Source of the DNA: Treponema sp. UBA4873
Lineage (GTDB): Bacteria; Spirochaetota; Spirochaetia; Treponematales; Treponemataceae
Direction: 5' to 3'
Length of the DNA stretch: 64,000 nt
NCBI GenBank assembly: GCA_002399405.1
Contig: DHDP01000001.1
Span: 231,983-295,982, forward strand
The notes beneath the pieces were generated by a model. It searched no databases and was not told where the DNA came from. It saw only the letters and a program-made list of their open reading frames with translations. The position numbers and the translations under genes were made by a program. Shown piece after piece: positions 16,119 to 25,709 of this stretch (positions are counted from its first letter, which is position 1; every line of letters starts with the position of its first letter).

Positions 16119-17336
16119 ATGAAAAAGGAAGTTACGCCTGCGCAGACGATGATCAGCGATGTGTGCCGCGTTAAAAAAGACGAACGCGTCCTCATCATCG
16201 CGAATCCTGAAACGAATGTCGTTGCGCAGGATTTGTTTGAAGCTGCACGTGATGCCGGCGCGCAGCCGGTACTCATGTTTCAGCCGGCGAAAAAATCATT
16301 GGACAATGCAGCGCCGGAAATTCTTGCGGCAATTGCAGCGGCGCCGGACGTATGTTTCTCTGTTTCCGCAGTAAAGCTCGGCAAAGATCCGCACGGCGCC
16401 GCGCATCCGTACAAGGATGAACGGAATGTCGAGTACGATCATATTTTCGACTATCTGCTGTACGGGAAAAAGACTATGCGCGCGGTCTGGACGCCGGGCA
16501 TTACGCAGTCCATGTATGAACGTACCGTACAGATTGATTATGACGAACTTGCACGCCGCTGCAGAGCGCTCGAACAGTTGTATGAAAACGCGGTTACTGT
16601 CCACGTTACGGCTCCCGGCGGAACTGATGTTGTTGTTCCGGTGAAAGGACGAAAAGCGCTCAACGACGACGGTGATTTTTCGAAGCCCGGTACGGGAGGA
16701 AATATTCCATCGGGTGAAGTTTTTATAAGTCCCGTCGTGGGAACAGGCAACAGACAGGAACCGTTTGCTGAAGCCGAAAATCTCTTGGACAGGATTACAC
16801 GCAGAAACGTGAAAAAAAATGTGCCTCCCGAAAAAAGTACCGGCAGCACGGGCGCTGTTCTTCCTGCGGGAAGTGCAGGCACGATAGTGTTCGACGGCTC
16901 AATGACGTTCGGCGACGGCGACGCCCTGCTCGAGACGCCGATTACCGTGCAGGTTTCCGCAGGTTTTGTTACGGAAATTACCGGCGGCGACGAAGCCCGG
17001 CGGCTCAAAAAAACAATACTTGAAGCAGAAACAAAAGCCGTCGCCATGGAAAAAGAAGGCAGACTGCCGGACGGCATGGGACTTGTGTACCGCCGCAATG
17101 CGCGCAATATCGGCGAACTGGGCATCGGACTGAATCCTGCCGCCGTCATAACGGGCAACATGCTTGAGGATGAAAAAGCGTTCCGTACATGCCATTTTGC
17201 AATCGGCGAGAATTACGACAACGACGCACCGTCACTTATCCATCTTGACGGGGTGGTGCGTGATCCGACAATCGTGCTTACCTGTGAAGACGGTTCAACA
17301 AAGATGATTCTCCGGAACGGCGAAATTCAATTTTAA
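16119..17336 (+). CDS. M29-type (aminopeptidase T-like) metallopeptidase
   Basis: A 405-residue cytoplasmic protein of the M29 aminopeptidase family, enzymes that remove N-terminal residues using two metal ions. The metal-ligand regions are recognisable: GGNIPSGEVFISP (about 203-215, Glu ligand), GELGIGLNP (~334-342, Glu), CHFAIGEN (~358-365, His and Glu) and IHLDGVVRDPTI (~374-385, His and Asp). The family also includes dihydroxypyridine dioxygenase-like members, so peptidase activity is likely rather than proven. A GAGAGG site precedes the ATG. It stands 75 bases after the secreted repeat protein and ~100 before the chemoreceptor, apparently a separate unit. Confidence 0.85.
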   Translation: MKKEVTPAQTMISDVCRVKKDERVLIIANPETNVVAQDLFEAARDAGAQPVLMFQPAKKSLDNAAPEILAAIAAAPDVCFSVSAVKLGKDPHGAAHPYKDERNVEYDHIFDYLLYGKKTMRAVWTPGITQSMYERTVQIDYDELARRCRALEQLYENAVTVHVTAPGGTDVVVPVKGRKALNDDGDFSKPGTGGNIPSGEVFISPVVGTGNRQEPFAEAENLLDRITRRNVKKNVPPEKSTGSTGAVLPAGSAGTIVFDGSMTFGDGDALLETPITVQVSAGFVTEITGGDEARRLKKTILEAETKAVAMEKEGRLPDGMGLVYRRNARNIGELGIGLNPAAVITGNMLEDEKAFRTCHFAIGENYDNDAPSLIHLDGVVRDPTIVLTCEDGSTKMILRNGEIQF

Positions 17337-17438
17337 AAAAACTCCGGAGGTAATTCTCCATATATTTAATCAGGATTTAATCGGCGGTCTCTGGCAAAGT
17401 GCGGGGAATCATGATATATCTATAATACAGAGGTTTAC

Positions 17439-19346
17439 ATGTCGATTTTTGCCGGCTATCTGTCGCTTTTTATTCCCGTATCGTTCATAAGCGTTTTTTT
17501 TCTCAGATTTTTTGCGCTTAAGTTTATATATGACGATATGACGACTCTTTTTGGATCGGCGCTCGTATCAGCACTGCTGCTGACTGCGGCGCTTGCGGTT
17601 GTTGTGAGCTGCATCGTGTATAAAATTACGCGTCCTTTTGACAAAGTGATAAAACGGGTCAAATCGGGCGGGCCTGACGCTTCTCCTGAAGAAATTTCAG
17701 CGTCGCTCTGGTGTTATAAACGCCTTACGATACTCACCGTTGCGGCCAATCTCATCGGTTTCGTTTTCGGCCAGATTGCAATGGTTATTCTGGGACTTAT
17801 CAGGGACGGAACGGAATTCTCATTGTCGCGCGTCCTTCTCGTTGTCGGTCAGGCGTTCGGTTTCGGATATATCTCTGCGATTACGACGATTTACGGCATC
17901 AACATAAAACTTGCGCCTATGCGCGGTATGCTGAAGGTTCAATCTCTCGACGAGCACAAAAAGCAGCGCGGCTCTGACGTTACTGCCGTGCTGGCTGTCG
18001 TTTTCTTCGGTGTGCTGTATTTTATGGCGATTAACATGCTCACTGTGCCGTACGGTATTTTTTTTGCGATCGACAAAGGGGCGGTCCCCGGGACGGCGCT
18101 CGTTCCGCTGTTTCTGAAGAAAGGCACGCTTGCGGCCGTATTGTCCGCGGCATTCTGCATACTTCCCGTTCGGTATGTTTTTAAAGGTCTCCGCGGACGA
18201 ATCAGCGAAACGGCCGGCCTTGTCGACGACATAGCGAAGAAAGGTGATCTGCGGTCCCGGATCAACATAACGATGATAGATGATTTCGGCATGCTCACTG
18301 CGTCGATCAACAGGCTTATGAATCAGTTTGCTTCGATTGTTTCAGGAATAAAGAGCGATACGTCTGCTGTCGCAGGTTCCGCGGAAACTATTTCGTCGGC
18401 GGTTACGGAAGCTTCCTCCGCAATCGACGATATGACCGCGTCGTTCAACAATATAAACGACATGAGTTCTGAGCAGGAAAAACTCATATCCCACGCCGAC
18501 GAAAACATAAAAAATCTTGTGTCCGATGCTGAAACGGTAAAAAAGCATGTTCTTGAGCAGGCGTCGGCGATTCAGCAGACTTCCGCCTCGATTTCCGAAA
18601 TGTCGGCGAACATTGCGTCAGTCGCGGAAATGGCGCACAAGGCTGCGGGCGTTTCCGAAGCTCTTTCCGCCACGAGCGGGCAGGGAAACGAAGCCGTATC
18701 GCGCGCGGTGACGAGCATGAACGAGATACAGAAATCTTCCACGCAGGTTCAGGAGATGGTGCATGTGATTCAGCAGGTTGCGGCGCAGACTAATCTGCTC
18801 GCCATGAATGCCGCCATCGAGGCGGCTCATGCCGGTGAATTCGGGCGCGGTTTTGCGGTCGTTGCCGATGAAGTACGCTCTCTGGCTACGTCTTCCGCAA
18901 AAAGTACTCATGAAATCCAGCAGTATATAAAGGATATGATCGGCAAGATAGACGCGGGTGCGGAGGCAATCGGTTCGGCCGGAGCGTCCTTCAGGGATAT
19001 CTCCGGCAGGGTTACGGAGAACGGCGAGCTTGTGCGTACTATATCGAACGCGATGGAAGAGCAGCGGACCGGCGCAGAAGAAACGATGAAATCGACGGGC
19101 GAAGTTGTGGGTGCCATTGAGGCAATAAAGGATTTGGCCGAAAAAGAGAGCGTAAACGCGGAAAGTGTGCGTGATTTTATGCAGAACGTCGTGAAAGCGT
19201 CCCGTACGACTGTATCCGCCGTTTCCGACAGTATTTTTGCGGCTGCGAATCTTCAGGATGCCGTTTCCAAAGTGGACAGTTCGGCTGCGGACAATAAGGA
19301 AACTGTCGGACGGATGGAAAAAATCGTCAACGGTTTTATTATCTGA
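17439..19346 (+). CDS. methyl-accepting chemotaxis protein with multi-pass membrane sensor region
   Basis: A 635-residue chemoreceptor that relays a signal to CheA/CheW and the flagellar motor. Unlike classical receptors it has no large periplasmic ligand domain: residues 1-245 contain about six hydrophobic segments. Then comes a HAMP-like stretch (GRISETAGLVDDIAKKGDL) and a long coiled coil with the conserved signalling tip AAQTNLLAMNAAIEAAHAGE and GRGFAVVADEVRSLA (about 445-485), followed by Gln/Glu-containing methylation helices. The start has AGAGG seven bases upstream. No C-terminal CheR-docking pentapeptide is seen. It is monocistronic between the peptidase and nifJ. The stimulus is unknown; membrane-integral sensors often report energy state or temperature, which is inference. 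Confidence 0.92.
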   Translation: MSIFAGYLSLFIPVSFISVFFLRFFALKFIYDDMTTLFGSALVSALLLTAALAVVVSCIVYKITRPFDKVIKRVKSGGPDASPEEISASLWCYKRLTILTVAANLIGFVFGQIAMVILGLIRDGTEFSLSRVLLVVGQAFGFGYISAITTIYGINIKLAPMRGMLKVQSLDEHKKQRGSDVTAVLAVVFFGVLYFMAINMLTVPYGIFFAIDKGAVPGTALVPLFLKKGTLAAVLSAAFCILPVRYVFKGLRGRISETAGLVDDIAKKGDLRSRINITMIDDFGMLTASINRLMNQFASIVSGIKSDTSAVAGSAETISSAVTEASSAIDDMTASFNNINDMSSEQEKLISHADENIKNLVSDAETVKKHVLEQASAIQQTSASISEMSANIASVAEMAHKAAGVSEALSATSGQGNEAVSRAVTSMNEIQKSSTQVQEMVHVIQQVAAQTNLLAMNAAIEAAHAGEFGRGFAVVADEVRSLATSSAKSTHEIQQYIKDMIGKIDAGAEAIGSAGASFRDISGRVTENGELVRTISNAMEEQRTGAEETMKSTGEVVGAIEAIKDLAEKESVNAESVRDFMQNVVKASRTTVSAVSDSIFAAANLQDAVSKVDSSAADNKETVGRMEKIVNGFII

Positions 19347-19359
19347 GGATTTCTGCTAC

Positions 19360-19388
19360 TTGTAAAATCGATTTAGACAGTGTAGAAT
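19360..19388 (+). promoter_or_regulatory. probable nifJ promoter
   Basis: TTGTAA (19360-19365) and TAGAAT (19383-19388) are 17 bases apart and 80 bases upstream of the nifJ start, giving an A/T-rich leader of about 73 bases with a strong GGAGG site at its end. Confidence 0.6.
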
Positions 19389-19467
19389 TAAGGCAGAATT
19401 TTCTGAAAAAGTAATTCATAGATAATCCGTAGTTAGGACTATTAATTATTCACAGGAGGCATGTTAA

Positions 19468-22400
19468 ATGTCCAGAGAAAAGCAGTCGATGGATGGTAAT
19501 ACGGCCGCGGCCTATGTAGCATATGCGTTTACAGAAGTTGCAGGCATTTATCCTATTACTCCATCATCACCAATGGCTGACGTCGTAGACCAGTGGTCTG
19601 CAGCAGGTCAGAAAAATATTTTCGGAACAAAAACCGAGGTTATTGAAATGCAGTCGGAAGCGGGTGCTGCGGGAACCGTCCACGGTTCTCTTGCAGCGGG
19701 TGCGCTCACGACGACGTTTACCGCATCACAGGGCCTTCTTCTCATGATTCCGAATATGTACAAGATTGCTGCCGAGCAGCTCCCTGCCGTATTCCATGTT
19801 TCTGCCCGTACAGTTGCAACACAGTCGCTGAATATTTTCGGCGATCACAGCGACGTATATGCCTGCCGTCAGACAGGTTTTGCAATGCTCTGCGAAACGA
19901 ATCCGCAGGAAATAATGGATCTTGCACCGGTGGCCCATCTTGCGGCTATTGAAGGTAAAGTTCCGTTCCTTAACTTTTTCGACGGATTCCGCACGTCGCA
20001 TGAAATCCAGAAAATTGAGAAGTGGGATTACAGGGATTTCAAGGGAATGATCAACACGAAGGCAGTCAAAGCTTTCCGCGATCACGCTCTTAACCCGGAA
20101 CATCCGGCAATGCGCGGTTCTCACGAGAACGGAGACGTTTTCTTCCAGCACCGCGAAGCATGCAACACGGTCTACGATGAACTTCCGGCCGTAGTTGAGA
20201 AATACATGCAGATGGTCAACGAGAAGCTCGGAACGAAGTACGATCTCTTCAACTACTACGGCCCGAAGGATGCTGACCGCGTCATCGTCGCGATGGGTTC
20301 CGTCTGCGACGTTATTGAGGAAGTCATCGACTACCTCAAGGCGAAGGGAGAGAAGGTCGGTCTTCTCAAAGTACGTCTGTACCGCCCGTGGTATGCGAAA
20401 GCGTTCCTCAAAGCGCTTCCGAAAACAGCGACGAAAGTTGCCGTTCTCGACCGCACGAAGGAACCGGGCTCGCTCGGAGAGCCGCTCTATCTTGATGTGG
20501 CGACAACGCTCCGCGAGGCCGGACGCGACGACGTGATTCTTTCCGGCGGACGCTACGGCCTCGGTTCAAAGGACACACCGCCTTCAAGCATTTTCGCAGT
20601 TTACAAAGAGCTCAAGAAGGCTAAGTCGAAGTCCCGCTTTACAATCGGCATTGTCGACGACGTTACGAACCTGAGCCTGCCGGAAGTCAAACCGGCTCCG
20701 ATTACGTCCGCAAAAGGTACGGTCGAGTGCAAATTCTGGGGTATCGGCGGCGACGGTACTGTCGGTGCGAACAAGGATTCGACGAAAATCATCGGCGATC
20801 ACACGGACAAATACATTCAGGCATATTTCCAGTATGACTCCAAGAAGACGGGCGGTATAACAATTTCCCACCTGCGCTTCGGCGACAAACCGATCAGAAG
20901 TCCGTATTACATCAATCAGGCTGATTTGGTCGCATGTCACAACCAGTCGTATATCGAGAAAGGATATAAGATGGTTCAGGACGTCAAGAAGGGCGGAACG
21001 TTCCTTATCAACTGCCAGTGGAACGACGAGGAACTCGACAAACACCTGCCTGCAGCCGCAAAGAAATACATCTACGACAACAAAATAAAAGTTTACACGG
21101 TGGACGCAGTCGACATCGCCATGAAAATCGGTCTCGGCAAACGTACGAGCACCGTTCTTCAGTCGGCATTCTTCAAGCTTGCGAACGTTCTTCCGATTGA
21201 TCAGGCAGTTAAATACATGAAGGAAAAGGTTACTGCCAAGTTCGCGAAGAAAGGTCAGGACGTTGTCGATATGAACTGCAAAGCCATCGACGAAGGCGTC
21301 AACGCACTGCACGAAGTGAAGGTTCCCGATTCATGGAAAGAACCGAAGGCTGATCCGGCGAAGACCGCGCTCAAGGGACTGCCGAAAACCGTCAAAATGG
21401 TCAGAAATCTTATGGATCCGATTGCTCTTATGGACGGCGACAGCCTGCCTGTTTCCGCATTCAGCGAGTATGCCGACGGTCAGTTCGAACTCGGCGCGTC
21501 TGCGTACGAGAAACGCGGAACTGCGGTCATGGTTCCGGAATGGGATGCGTCGAAGTGCATCCAGTGCTGCAACTGCTCGTTCGTCTGCTCTCACGCCACA
21601 ATCAGACCGTTCCTGCTTTCCGAAGCGGAAGCAACCGCGGCTCCCAAAGACATCAAGCTCGCGCCTGCGAAGAACCCGAAGATTGCTTCCTACAAATTTA
21701 CGATAAGCGTTACTCCGCTTGATTGTATGGGCTGCGGCGAGTGTATTACCGTCTGCCCGACGAAGGCCATTTCCATGGTCGAGCGCGAATCTCAGGAGCA
21801 TATGCAGCCGGTATTCGATTACCTCGTTGCAAACGTGACCAAAAAACCGGAAACGAGTCAGCTGCCGGGAATTATGGCTTCACAGCTGCAGCAGCCGCTG
21901 CTTGAGTTCTCCGGTTCATGCGCAGGATGCGCTGAGACCTCATACGGCCGTCTCGTTACGCAGCTGTTCGGCGAACATATGTATATTTCGAATGCGACCG
22001 GTTGTTCTTCAATCTGGGGCGGTCCGGCGGCTACGTGTCCGTATACGGCAAACAGGGATTCTAAGAAAGGTCCGGCGTGGTCAAACTCTCTGTTCGAGGA
22101 CAACGCGGAGCACGGCTTCGGTATGTGGAAAGGACAGAAATACATCCGCGACAATCTTATAGAACAGCTCAATACGCTCTCTGCGGATACCGCAACAGGC
22201 GCGACGCTGAAAGCTGCAATCGCCAAGTTTGTTGAGACGAAGGACAACACAAATGCCAATGCCGAACCGACAAAAGCGCTTATCGACGAGCTTTCGAAAG
22301 CTCCGAAGAGTCCTGTGATTTCCTCCATTCTCGAAAAGAAAGACTACCTCCAGAAGAAGTCGGTCTGGATTTTCGGCGGCGACGGCTGGGCATACGATAT

Positions 22401-23010
22401 CGGCTTCGGCGGTCTCGACCACGTGCTCGCTTCCGGCGAGAACGTCAACGTTATGGTGTTCGATACGGAAATGTACTCGAATACAGGCGGACAGGCCTCC
22501 AAGTCTTCCAACATCGGTGAAATCTGCCAGTTTGCGGCAGCCGGCAAGGAAATCGGCAAGAAATCTCTTGCTGAAATTGCAATGAGTTACGGCTATGTGT
22601 ACGTAGCTCAGATTGCCCTCGGCGCTAATCCTGCACAGACGCTCAAAGTGATTCAGGAAGCTGAAGCATACAACGGTCCGTCTCTCATCATCGGATACGC
22701 ACCGTGCGAACTTCACGGCGTCAAAGGCGGTATGAACCACTGCCAGGACGAGATGAAAGCGGCGGTCAAATCAGGCTACTGGAACCTCTTCTCGTTCAAT
22801 CCGGCGCTTAAGGCGCAGGGACAGAATCCGTTCACTCTGACTTCACAGCCGGGCGACGGAACATACCAGAACTTCCTGAACAACGAAACCCGTTATTCGG
22901 CACTCAAGGTAAAGTTCCCGGAGCGCGCAAATGTTCTCTTCAAGAGAAACGAAGATACTGCAAAGGCCCGCTACGAGCATCTGCAGAAACTTGTCGAACT
23001 GTATAAATAA
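19468..23010 (+). CDS. nifJ: pyruvate:ferredoxin (flavodoxin) oxidoreductase
   Basis: This single-chain enzyme oxidises pyruvate with CoA to acetyl-CoA and CO2, passing electrons to ferredoxin or flavodoxin; it is central to anaerobic fermentation. The 1180 residues match the usual length. In order: N-terminal pyruvate-binding domain (IYPITPSSPMAD near 30), CoA-binding domain, gamma domain (FWGIGGDGTVGANKDSTKII ~427-446), two 4Fe-4S clusters (CIQCCNCSFVC from Cys697 and CMGCGECITVCP from Cys753), and the TPP domain with CAGCAETSYG from Cys818 and GGDGWAYDIG. GGAGG precedes the ATG. Codon choice is strongly biased (many GTT, CTC, AAG), as expected of a highly expressed gene. It has its own promoter and terminator. 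Confidence 0.98.
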   Translation: MSREKQSMDGNTAAAYVAYAFTEVAGIYPITPSSPMADVVDQWSAAGQKNIFGTKTEVIEMQSEAGAAGTVHGSLAAGALTTTFTASQGLLLMIPNMYKIAAEQLPAVFHVSARTVATQSLNIFGDHSDVYACRQTGFAMLCETNPQEIMDLAPVAHLAAIEGKVPFLNFFDGFRTSHEIQKIEKWDYRDFKGMINTKAVKAFRDHALNPEHPAMRGSHENGDVFFQHREACNTVYDELPAVVEKYMQMVNEKLGTKYDLFNYYGPKDADRVIVAMGSVCDVIEEVIDYLKAKGEKVGLLKVRLYRPWYAKAFLKALPKTATKVAVLDRTKEPGSLGEPLYLDVATTLREAGRDDVILSGGRYGLGSKDTPPSSIFAVYKELKKAKSKSRFTIGIVDDVTNLSLPEVKPAPITSAKGTVECKFWGIGGDGTVGANKDSTKIIGDHTDKYIQAYFQYDSKKTGGITISHLRFGDKPIRSPYYINQADLVACHNQSYIEKGYKMVQDVKKGGTFLINCQWNDEELDKHLPAAAKKYIYDNKIKVYTVDAVDIAMKIGLGKRTSTVLQSAFFKLANVLPIDQAVKYMKEKVTAKFAKKGQDVVDMNCKAIDEGVNALHEVKVPDSWKEPKADPAKTALKGLPKTVKMVRNLMDPIALMDGDSLPVSAFSEYADGQFELGASAYEKRGTAVMVPEWDASKCIQCCNCSFVCSHATIRPFLLSEAEATAAPKDIKLAPAKNPKIASYKFTISVTPLDCMGCGECITVCPTKAISMVERESQEHMQPVFDYLVANVTKKPETSQLPGIMASQLQQPLLEFSGSCAGCAETSYGRLVTQLFGEHMYISNATGCSSIWGGPAATCPYTANRDSKKGPAWSNSLFEDNAEHGFGMWKGQKYIRDNLIEQLNTLSADTATGATLKAAIAKFVETKDNTNANAEPTKALIDELSKAPKSPVISSILEKKDYLQKKSVWIFGGDGWAYDIGFGGLDHVLASGENVNVMVFDTEMYSNTGGQASKSSNIGEICQFAAAGKEIGKKSLAEIAMSYGYVYVAQIALGANPAQTLKVIQEAEAYNGPSLIIGYAPCELHGVKGGMNHCQDEMKAAVKSGYWNLFSFNPALKAQGQNPFTLTSQPGDGTYQNFLNNETRYSALKVKFPERANVLFKRNEDTAKARYEHLQKLVELYK

Positions 23011-23032
23011 TACAGGTATATAACAGTCTTCA

Positions 23033-23068
23033 ACAGACCGCCCTTAAAACAGGGCGGTCTGTTTTTTT
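23033..23068 (+). terminator. rho-independent terminator of nifJ
   Basis: A 12-bp stem, ACAGACCGCCCT (23033-23044) with AGGGCGGTCTGT (23051-23062), a 6-base loop and a following T run form a textbook terminator 22 bases past the nifJ stop. Confidence 0.95.
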
Positions 23069-23145
23069 ATGGCTCGTGCGCCGGTGAAAATACGAAGCGC
23101 AGCATTTTCACGATCATAACCACCCGTAAAACGGATAATTATAAT

Positions 23146-24225
23146 TTAATAATCTCCTCTCGATACGGTCAGGGAATACCCGATTGATTTCATGCGTCTG
23201 TCCAGACATGCGCGGCATTCCGCGGCCTCTTCCCCGGTGCATATTTTATTATTATACAGCATGTATTTTCTGCGGTCCTCGAGCGGCGAAAGATTCGGCA
23301 TGATGACGTTCGCGCCGCAGAGAACGCCCTGTTCGCGTCCGTCCGGCGACAGCGTGCCGAGTGCCGTCGTTGCCGGCAGCAGTACCTTCGGAAACATAAT
23401 GCGCAGGACCGAAAGGAGAAACAGCGTAAGTTCGACGCTGCCGTCCTTTTCTCGCGCAAACGGCGTCTGGTCGTGGTGAATGAACGGACCGATGCCTATC
23501 ATCTGGGGATTAAGGTCGGCGAGGTAGAGCAGATCGTCGGCAATGTTCTCCGTCGTTTGGTACGGGGAACCGACCATGAAGCCCGCTCCTGTCTGATAGC
23601 CGAGCGCTTTGAGGCTGCGCAGGCATTCCTTGCGGTGTTCGAGCGACATGCTGGCGGGATGCAGTTTCCGGTAATGCTCGTCGTCCGCCGTTTCGTGCCG
23701 GAGCAGATATCTGTCCGCTCCGGCTTCCCGCCACAGTTTGTACGTGTCGTATTCCTTTTCGCCGACGGAAAGCGTCACGGCGCAGTCCGGGAAAACTGTT
23801 TTTATTTCGCGCACAATGCCGGCGATCATGCCGTCGGTGTAGTACGGATCTTCTCCTCCCTGCAGAACGAACGTACGGAAACCCAGACCGTAGCCTGTCC
23901 GGCAGCAGGCGAGTATTTCGTCCTTTGAAAGACGATAGCGGTCGGCCCGCGCGTTGCCGCTGCGGATGCCGCAGTAAAGGCAGTCGTTTTTACAGTAGTT
24001 CGTGAATTCGATAATGCCGCGCGTGTATATCCTGTCGCCGAATATACTGCGACTCGTTGCCGCGGCACGCGATTTAAGCATGGTGCGTGCGGTCGACGTA
24101 CCTGCAGCCAGCGGTGCTTTCTGCGGAATCAGTGCATCGCGGTTGTCTATAAGCGTGATAAAATCGGCTTTGGAAAGAATGCGTTTGCCGAGGAATTCCT
24201 CAACGATGCGCCGCATATCAGACAT
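23146..24225 (-). CDS. hydE: [FeFe]-hydrogenase H-cluster maturase HydE
   Basis: HydE is a radical-SAM enzyme that helps build the bridging dithiolate ligand of the [FeFe]-hydrogenase H-cluster. The 359 residues include the radical-SAM cluster motif CKNDCLYCG (Cys78, Cys82, Cys85), FVLQGGEDPYYTD (~117-129), HETADDEHYRKLHP and the HydE-typical GIGPFIHHDQTPF. The related BioB/PylB enzymes are alternatives, but length and these segments favour HydE. GGAAGGAG lies before the ATG. HydF, HydG and the hydrogenase are not in the window, so the maturation genes are dispersed. It sits beside nifJ, whose reduced ferredoxin would feed the hydrogenase. Confidence 0.9.
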   Translation of the reverse strand: MSDMRRIVEEFLGKRILSKADFITLIDNRDALIPQKAPLAAGTSTARTMLKSRAAATSRSIFGDRIYTRGIIEFTNYCKNDCLYCGIRSGNARADRYRLSKDEILACCRTGYGLGFRTFVLQGGEDPYYTDGMIAGIVREIKTVFPDCAVTLSVGEKEYDTYKLWREAGADRYLLRHETADDEHYRKLHPASMSLEHRKECLRSLKALGYQTGAGFMVGSPYQTTENIADDLLYLADLNPQMIGIGPFIHHDQTPFAREKDGSVELTLFLLSVLRIMFPKVLLPATTALGTLSPDGREQGVLCGANVIMPNLSPLEDRRKYMLYNNKICTGEEAAECRACLDRRMKSIGYSLTVSRGDY

Positions 24226-24287
24226 GTTCGTGCTCCTTCCCGTCGGAACATATCTTCCGGGTCAGTTGTGTCAGGAAAGTATATCAA

Positions 24288-24370
24288 AATTCGAAATTCA
24301 TGTCAGCTTTTTCTACCTTTATCATATTTGTACGATTGTTTTTGTACCTTCCTGTTTTATAATTCGAATT
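24288..24370 (+). promoter_or_regulatory. promoter region of the GH31 transport locus with paired AATTCGAA motifs
   Basis: TTGTTT (24336-24341) and TATAAT (24358-24363), 16 apart, could drive the operon. The -10 box overlaps the palindrome AATTCGAATT (24361-24370), and a near copy AATTCGAAATT is at 24288-24298. The pair could be operators; spacing is about 73 bases. Confidence 0.45.
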
Positions 24371-24394
24371 ACCAATGAATGACAGGAGGAAAAA

Positions 24395-25642
24395 ATGAAA
24401 ATCAGTAGAATTACTGTATGTCTGCTGGCTGCAGCTATGTTCACTCTTGCTGCAACAGGATGCTCTTCAAAAAAGAAGACTACCGGCGAATCGGAAGAGA
24501 CAAAATCAAAGGTAACGCTGACGATGTGGGATTATTTCGAGGGCGTTAATTCCCAGCGCGGCGTTAAGGCGCTGATAACGGCGTTCAATGCATCCCGGAA
24601 CGATATCGAAATCGATGCAGTTTTTACTCCGCGCGACGAAATGGACAAGCAGCTTTCTATAGGTCTCATTTCAAACAAGCTGCCCGACATCGTTCTTATC
24701 GACGGCTGCGACTATGCGTCCCGTATTTCGATGGGACTGTTCGCCGATGTTACGGACAATTTTAACAGAGATTTCGGCTCGAAGGTCGGCGACTTTTATG
24801 CGGGGCCGCTGCTTTCCTGCAAATCAGGAGATAAATATTACGGCGTTCCGTTCGGAGCCAACGATCTTGCTTTTTTTTATAACAAGGATATGTTCAAAGC
24901 TGCCGGCATCACGAATCCGCCGACTACATGGAACGAAATGACCGCTGTGTGTGAAAAACTGAGTAAAAACGGTGTATACGGTCTTGCAATTTCGGCAATC
25001 AAAAACGATGAGGGGTCTTTTCAGTTTATGCCGTGGCTCTATTCAACCGGTGCCGCCTACGACAAAATAAACAGTTCGGAAGGAATCAAATCGTTTGCAC
25101 TGCTGCAGGAATATGTGAAAAAAGGATATATCAGCAAGGAAGCGATTAACTGGACTCAGGCAGACGCGGAAAAGCAATTTGCAACAGGGAAAGCTGCCAT
25201 GATGCTCAACGGTCCGTGGAACATCGAAACCGTTAAAACGGATGCGCCGCAGATGAATTTCGGAATTATTGAAATTCCCCGGGATTTAAAATACGCGTCG
25301 GTTACCGGTGGAGAAAATATGGGTATCATCAAGGGACATCACGAAGCTGAAGCCTGGGAATTTCTCAAATTTACGGTGAATAATTCGCTCCTTTATATAG
25401 ACGACATGGGATACATTCCGTGCCTGAAGAGTCTTGCCTCACAGGATAAAACGCTGGAGGATCCGCTTTTGAAACCGTTCGTCACTATTCTCGATTATGC
25501 GACACCCCGCGGACCGAGCGCTCAGTGGCCGAAAATATCGGCCGCCTTATACACGGCGGAACAGCAGGTAATGCTCAATCAGAGATCACCAAAAGAAGCA
25601 GCAGATGAAGCTCAGAAAACTATTGATGCTGCCTTGCAGTAA
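24395..25642 (+). CDS. CUT1 carbohydrate ABC transporter, substrate-binding lipoprotein
   Basis: A 415-residue family 1 extracellular solute-binding protein that captures sugars or oligosaccharides outside the inner membrane. It has a lipoprotein signal MKISRITVCLLAAAMFTLAA with cleavage at ATG|C (Cys23), then VTLTMWDYFEG, the typical first strand, and GVPFGANDLAFFYNKDMFKAAG near 150. The ATG follows a strong AGGAGG site. It is the first gene of a locus with two permeases, a GH31 glycosidase and a two-component system, so an alpha-linked oligosaccharide is a plausible ligand. A 12-bp hairpin separates it from the permease genes. Confidence 0.93.
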   Translation: MKISRITVCLLAAAMFTLAATGCSSKKKTTGESEETKSKVTLTMWDYFEGVNSQRGVKALITAFNASRNDIEIDAVFTPRDEMDKQLSIGLISNKLPDIVLIDGCDYASRISMGLFADVTDNFNRDFGSKVGDFYAGPLLSCKSGDKYYGVPFGANDLAFFYNKDMFKAAGITNPPTTWNEMTAVCEKLSKNGVYGLAISAIKNDEGSFQFMPWLYSTGAAYDKINSSEGIKSFALLQEYVKKGYISKEAINWTQADAEKQFATGKAAMMLNGPWNIETVKTDAPQMNFGIIEIPRDLKYASVTGGENMGIIKGHHEAEAWEFLKFTVNNSLLYIDDMGYIPCLKSLASQDKTLEDPLLKPFVTILDYATPRGPSAQWPKISAALYTAEQQVMLNQRSPKEAADEAQKTIDAALQ

Positions 25643-25660
25643 AAAGTGTTAAAAAAAATA

Positions 25661-25691
25661 CTGCGGAAAAATCAGCGGAATTTTTCCGCAG
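25661..25691 (+). terminator. intercistronic hairpin after the binding-protein gene
   Basis: CTGCGGAAAAAT (25661-25672) pairs perfectly with ATTTTTCCGCAG (25680-25691) around a 7-base loop. It lies between the binding-protein and permease genes and has no long T run, so it is more likely an mRNA-stabilising or partial-termination element that raises the binding protein relative to the permeases. Confidence 0.65.
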
Positions 25692-25709
25692 CCGGAAGGC
25701 GGTACTATT

